This document shows positions 6,504 through 9,132 of a stretch of 9,132 nt of DNA, one piece after another. The position numbers and the translations under genes were made by a program. The notes beneath the pieces were generated by a model. The model saw nothing but the letters and a program-made list of their open reading frames with translations, was not told where the DNA came from and did no database searches. The stretch is taken from contig JAPLOT010000034.1 of the NCBI GenBank assembly GCA_026400595.1, positions 1-9,132 of the forward strand, in the 5' to 3' direction. Each line of letters starts with the position of its first letter. The stretch's first letter is position 1. The DNA comes from Alphaproteobacteria bacterium (lineage in GTDB: Bacteria > Pseudomonadota > Alphaproteobacteria > Rhizobiales > Aestuariivirgaceae).

Positions 6504-7093
6504 AGCGCCTGCGCGCGGCCGTGCTCATATCCGGGCGCGGCTCGAACATGATGGCGCTGGCCGAGGCGGCGCGCGCCTCCGACTACCCCGTGACCATTGC
6601 CTGCGTCATTTCCAACCGCCCGGATGCGGAGGGGCTTGCCTATGCCGCGCGTCACGGCATCGCGGCCAAGCTCATCGACCACCGCGAATTCGCCAGCCGC
6701 GAGGGCTTCGAAGCAGCACTCGATCGCTATCTGCGTGCCGAGGCGATTGACCTCATCGCCTGCGCAGGCTTCATGCGCGTGCTCACGGGCAATTTCGTCG
6801 CGGGCTGGGAAGGCCGGATGATCAACATTCACCCTTCCCTGCTCCCGGCCTACAAGGGTCTGCACACACATGAGCGTGTCCTGGCCGACGGCGCGCCGGA
6901 GCATGGCTGCACGGTGCATCAGGTCACGGCCGAGCTCGATGCCGGTCCGATCATCCTGCAGGCCAGGGTCCCCGTCATGCCGGATGACACGCCAGAGACG
7001 CTTGCGGCACGGGTTCTGACGGAAGAACACCGGATCTATCCGCAGGCCCTGGCAATGCTGGCCCGCGACATTCAGGCGAAGACATCGACCTGA
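6500..7093 (+). CDS. purN: Phosphoribosylglycinamide formyltransferase (GART, folate-dependent)
   Basis: PurN transfers a formyl group from 10-formyltetrahydrofolate to glycinamide ribonucleotide, the third step of purine synthesis. The 197-residue protein opens with the phosphate-binding VLISGRGSN (residues 8-16). It keeps the catalytic triad of the E. coli enzyme: N109 and H111 in INIHPSLLPAYKGLHTH, and D147 in ELDAGPII. TVHQVT and the C-terminal EEHRIYPQAL helix are also as expected. The length is slightly shorter than the E. coli protein's 212 residues. Its ATG overlaps the purM stop by four bases, so the two are co-translated from one message. The last 22 bases run over the end of the convergent WYL-regulator gene, leaving no separate terminator between them. 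Confidence 0.97.
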   Translation: MKRLRAAVLISGRGSNMMALAEAARASDYPVTIACVISNRPDAEGLAYAARHGIAAKLIDHREFASREGFEAALDRYLRAEAIDLIACAGFMRVLTGNFVAGWEGRMINIHPSLLPAYKGLHTHERVLADGAPEHGCTVHQVTAELDAGPIILQARVPVMPDDTPETLAARVLTEEHRIYPQALAMLARDIQAKTST

Positions 7094-7785
7094 GGCATGC
7101 CCTCCCTGACATGCGCCTCGTCCTGCCATTGCTTGAGCAGGGCCTTGCGCCGGGCCGGATACTTTTCCTCGCGCACCAGCATGGCGAGCATGCGGTCGGT
7201 CCGGAAGGTGCGAAAGTCCTGGCGCAGCTCGCACCAGGCCACGATCAGGCGCTGGGCGTCGAAATAGGCAACCGCGATGGGCCAGATGACCCGCACCGTC
7301 TCCCGTCCATCCTCACTGCGATACTTGATCTCGGCCTTGCGGCCCTCGCGGATGGCGGCCCGGAGAAGGGCCACATCCACCTGATCTTCGGCAAGGCGGA
7401 AATGGGGAGGGACCAGCAAGGCGGCGTCGAAGAGAAAGGGCCTCAGGCGTTCGGGCAGGACTGCACCAATCTTGGCCACGGTGTCCTGGGCGGCGCGCGA
7501 CAGGTCGGCATCGCCGCGCCGCGCCACCCAGCGCAATCCAAGCATCACGGCTTCCAGTTCGTCGGGCGTGAACATCAGCGGCGGCAGGTCAAATCCCTCG
7601 CCCAGCACATAGCCGATGCCCGCCTCGCCCCGGATCGGCACGCGGTCGGCGGTCAGTGCTGCGATGTCGCGATAGACGGTCCGGAGCGAGACCTCGAGCT
7701 CCCGCGCAATGGCATCGCCCGTCACCGGCCGGCGGTGGCGGCGGAGGATCTGCAGCAGCTGGAGCAGGCGTTCGGCGCGTCGCAT
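7072..7785 (-). CDS. WYL domain-containing YafY-type transcriptional regulator
   Basis: This is a 237-residue DNA-binding regulator. Residues 1-58 form a winged helix-turn-helix of the HTH_11 type (RAERLLQLLQILRRHR, then VTGDAIARELEVSLRTVYRD with the recognition helix, and a wing around GIGYVLGEGFDLPPL). Residues 135-205 form a WYL domain, a ligand-sensing SH3-like fold, in the YafY variety where the name-giving tripeptide is replaced (QRLIVAWCELRQDFRTFRTDRM). The conserved arginines of the ligand pocket are present. Such proteins usually repress or activate themselves and a neighbouring gene in response to a small ligand, which is unknown here. The ATG at 7785 has AGAAG seven bases upstream. 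The gene is divergent from a nucleoside hydrolase, which makes that enzyme one plausible target, and overlaps purN tail to tail by 22 bases. Confidence 0.92.
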   Translation of the reverse strand: MRRAERLLQLLQILRRHRRPVTGDAIARELEVSLRTVYRDIAALTADRVPIRGEAGIGYVLGEGFDLPPLMFTPDELEAVMLGLRWVARRGDADLSRAAQDTVAKIGAVLPERLRPFLFDAALLVPPHFRLAEDQVDVALLRAAIREGRKAEIKYRSEDGRETVRVIWPIAVAYFDAQRLIVAWCELRQDFRTFRTDRMLAMLVREEKYPARRKALLKQWQDEAHVREGMPQVDVFA

Positions 7786-7796
7786 GGGTTTCTTCT

Positions 7797-7824
7797 AGCG
7801 TAGCGTGGTGACAGGATTTGTCAG
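7797..7824 (-). promoter_or_regulatory. Candidate promoter of the WYL regulator
   Basis: On the minus strand CTGACA (five of six bases of the -35 consensus, 7819-7824) is followed after 16 bases by TACGCT (7797-7802), which has the TAnnnT pattern of a -10 element. The -35 hexamer overlaps the TGACA-N5-TGTCA palindrome. The leader would be very short, so the call is tentative. Confidence 0.28.
7809..7823. promoter_or_regulatory. Palindromic candidate operator, TGACA-N5-TGTCA
   Basis: Perfect 5-base arms TGACA and TGTCA flank five bases, 24 bases upstream of the WYL regulator's ATG and within the 190-base region shared with the nucleoside hydrolase. The symmetry and location suit an autoregulatory operator for the dimeric YafY-type protein. 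I see no second full copy near the hydrolase start. Confidence 0.4.
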
Positions 7825-7975
7825 CAGCTTGGCAGCATGACGGAGAGGCGGCAAGACCTGCGCAAGGCGTGTCCGGCGGCCCTGCCAACTGCTGGGTGAA
7901 TGGCGGCCATCTCGGCGGAGGATTGCTGCGGCACCTGGGCTCCACTAAGAGATTGGGCAGGAACGAGGAACCACA

Positions 7976-8920
7976 ATGAACAAGCCGCTTCCCATCATCA
8001 TCGACACCGATCCGGGCCAGGACGACGCCGTCGCCATCCTGCTGGCGCTGGCCTCGCCCGAACTGGAGGTGCTGGGCATCACCGCGGTTGCCGGAAACGT
8101 GCCGCTGGCACTCACCGAGAAGAACGCCCGCAAGATCTGCGAGCTTGCCGGGCGGCCGGACGTCAAGGTCCATGCCGGCGCCATCCGCCCCATGGTCCGC
8201 AGCCTGGTCACGGCCGAGGAGGTGCATGGCAAGACCGGCCTCGACGGGCCCGTGCTCCCCGAGCCGGCCATGACCCTGCAGGATCAACATGCTGTGGACT
8301 ATCTGGTCGAGACTCTGATGGCCCGGCCGGCCGGCACCATCACGCTGTGCACGCTGGGGCCGCTCACCAACATCGCCCTGGCGCTGGTGCGCGAGCCTCG
8401 CATCGCCTCGCGCATCAAGCAGATCGTCGCCATGGGCGGCGGCTACTTCGAGGGCGGCAATGTCACGCCCTCCGCCGAGTTCAACATCTACGTCGATCCC
8501 CATGCGGCGCGGCTGGTCTTCGAGGCCGGCATTCCGCTGACGCTGATCCCGCTGGACTGCACGCACCAGGCCTTGACGACGGCAAAACGGGTCGAGGCCT
8601 TCCGCGCAATGAACAACAAGTCGGGGCCCGCCACCGCGGCCATGCTCGACTTCTTCGAGCGCTTCGACGAGAACAAGTACGGTACCGATGGCGGTCCGCT
8701 GCACGACCCCTGCGTTGTCGCCTGGCTGCTGCAGCCGGAACTCTTCGAGGGCAAGCTGGTGAACGTCTCGGTCGAATGCGAGTCGGAACTCACCATGGGC
8801 ATGACCGTCGTTGACTGGTGGCGCGTCACCAAGCGGGCGCCCAATGCGACGGTTCTCCGCAATGTCAATGCGGAAGGTTTCTTCAGGTTGCTGACCGAGC
8901 GGATCAGCAAGCTGCCCTAA
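7976..8920 (+). CDS. Nucleoside hydrolase, IUNH family
   Basis: This enzyme splits the N-glycosidic bond of ribonucleosides to give free base and ribose, a salvage step. The 314-residue protein has the calcium- and ribose-binding aspartate cluster IIIDTDPGQDDA (D10, D12, D16, D17), ITAVAGN (35-41), HGKTGL (H84), T126 in CTLGPLTN, MGGGYFEGG, AEFNIYVDP (E168, N170) and LHDP (H243, D244). These correspond to the active-site residues of the Crithidia inosine-uridine hydrolase, including both histidines of group I enzymes (H82 and H241 there). Substrate preference between purine and pyrimidine nucleosides cannot be fixed by reading. There is no signal peptide, so it is cytoplasmic. GAGGAA lies shortly before the ATG. 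It is divergent from the WYL regulator, and its stop overlaps the end of the convergent small gene by three bases. Confidence 0.95.
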   Translation: MNKPLPIIIDTDPGQDDAVAILLALASPELEVLGITAVAGNVPLALTEKNARKICELAGRPDVKVHAGAIRPMVRSLVTAEEVHGKTGLDGPVLPEPAMTLQDQHAVDYLVETLMARPAGTITLCTLGPLTNIALALVREPRIASRIKQIVAMGGGYFEGGNVTPSAEFNIYVDPHAARLVFEAGIPLTLIPLDCTHQALTTAKRVEAFRAMNNKSGPATAAMLDFFERFDENKYGTDGGPLHDPCVVAWLLQPELFEGKLVNVSVECESELTMGMTVVDWWRVTKRAPNATVLRNVNAEGFFRLLTERISKLP

Positions 8921-9132
8921 TTGATGATCGGCGGCAGGTCCGGTCCCGGTGTCGGCGGCGGAATGTTGTTGGGGGCGGGACGCTTTGTCCTGGCCCTGAG
9001 ACTGGCCTGAGAGGTCTGCTCGATCGGATCGGCTACCTGCTCCATGTCTGGAATGATCCGCTTCTTCCGGGGCTGTCCCTCGGCGAAGGCCGTGGCCGCC
9101 GTCGCGGCGGTGGCAACCATCAGGGCTGTCAC
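8917..9132 (-). CDS. Small exported proline-rich hypothetical protein, probably N-terminally cut by window edge
   Basis: I do not recognise this protein. The minus-strand frame gives 71 residues from a GTG at the very edge, but the true start probably lies beyond the window. The first visible residues (VTALMVATAATAATAFAEGQ) look like the hydrophobic core and cleavage site (AFA) of a signal peptide that lacks its basic n-region. After cleavage comes a short polar domain (PRKKRIIPDMEQVADPIEQ), then a basic and proline-rich tail (RPAPNNIPPPTPGPDLPPIIN). Such a low-complexity protein is likely periplasmic or envelope-associated. The TAG stop overlaps the nucleoside-hydrolase stop in the tail-to-tail sequence CTAA, which suits compact gene packing. 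Codon use is not obviously different from its neighbours. Confidence 0.55.
   Translation of the reverse strand: MTALMVATAATAATAFAEGQPRKKRIIPDMEQVADPIEQTSQASLRARTKRPAPNNIPPPTPGPDLPPIIN

Noticed and set aside
7837..7899. Possible 20-residue peptide gene between the WYL regulator and the nucleoside hydrolase.
   Set aside because: It is very short, has no ribosome binding site, and ATG-to-stop frames of this length are expected by chance.
7589..8704. A 371-codon open frame on the minus strand opposite the nucleoside hydrolase.
   Set aside because: Long antisense frames are common in GC-rich DNA. The plus-strand frame has every IUNH active-site motif and the antisense product has no recognisable domain.

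Overview
This looks like an ordinary chromosomal housekeeping segment of a GC-rich alphaproteobacterium, probably of the Hyphomicrobiales or a close relative. The evidence for that is high GC, dense packing with ATGA stop/start overlaps, a short DnaA-like HdaA protein beside ppk, and protein sequences that read like rhizobial versions of these families. No rRNA, tRNA, CRISPR array, insertion sequence or prophage is visible, and no gene-free stretch reaches 300 bases.

Layout. Positions 1-5237 form a leftward (minus-strand) block. In transcription order it holds a secreted DUF2066-type protein (start near 5237), a small CDP-alcohol phosphatidyltransferase, an AI-2E/PerM-type membrane protein, the DnaA-inactivator homologue HdaA, then an 81-base gap and polyphosphate kinase ppk, which runs off the left edge. 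The first four genes are packed so tightly (7-base gap, then two 4-base ATGA overlaps) that they almost certainly form one translationally coupled operon. Divergent from this block, after a 180-base shared upstream region, lies purM-purN (5418-7093), also joined by an ATGA overlap. It encodes two steps of de novo purine synthesis.

purN meets, tail to tail with a 22-base overlap, a leftward WYL/YafY-type transcription regulator (7072-7785). Divergent from the regulator, after 190 bases, is a nucleoside hydrolase of the IUNH family (7976-8920), which could salvage bases from nucleosides. Its stop codon overlaps the end of a leftward, proline-rich, apparently exported small protein that is cut by the right window edge.

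How the genes fit together. The content joins nucleotide metabolism (purM, purN, nucleoside hydrolase), phosphate storage (ppk), replication-initiation control (hdaA) and envelope functions (phosphatidyltransferase, PerM-like protein, DUF2066). From memory, purMN with DUF2066, perM and hda is a recurring neighbourhood in Proteobacteria, so it is not newly acquired. The points most worth checking are small regulatory ones: a Pho-box-like direct repeat before ppk, two perfect 7-N6-7 inverted repeats in upstream regions, and a TGACA-N5-TGTCA palindrome in front of the WYL regulator. I found no convincing new biological system.
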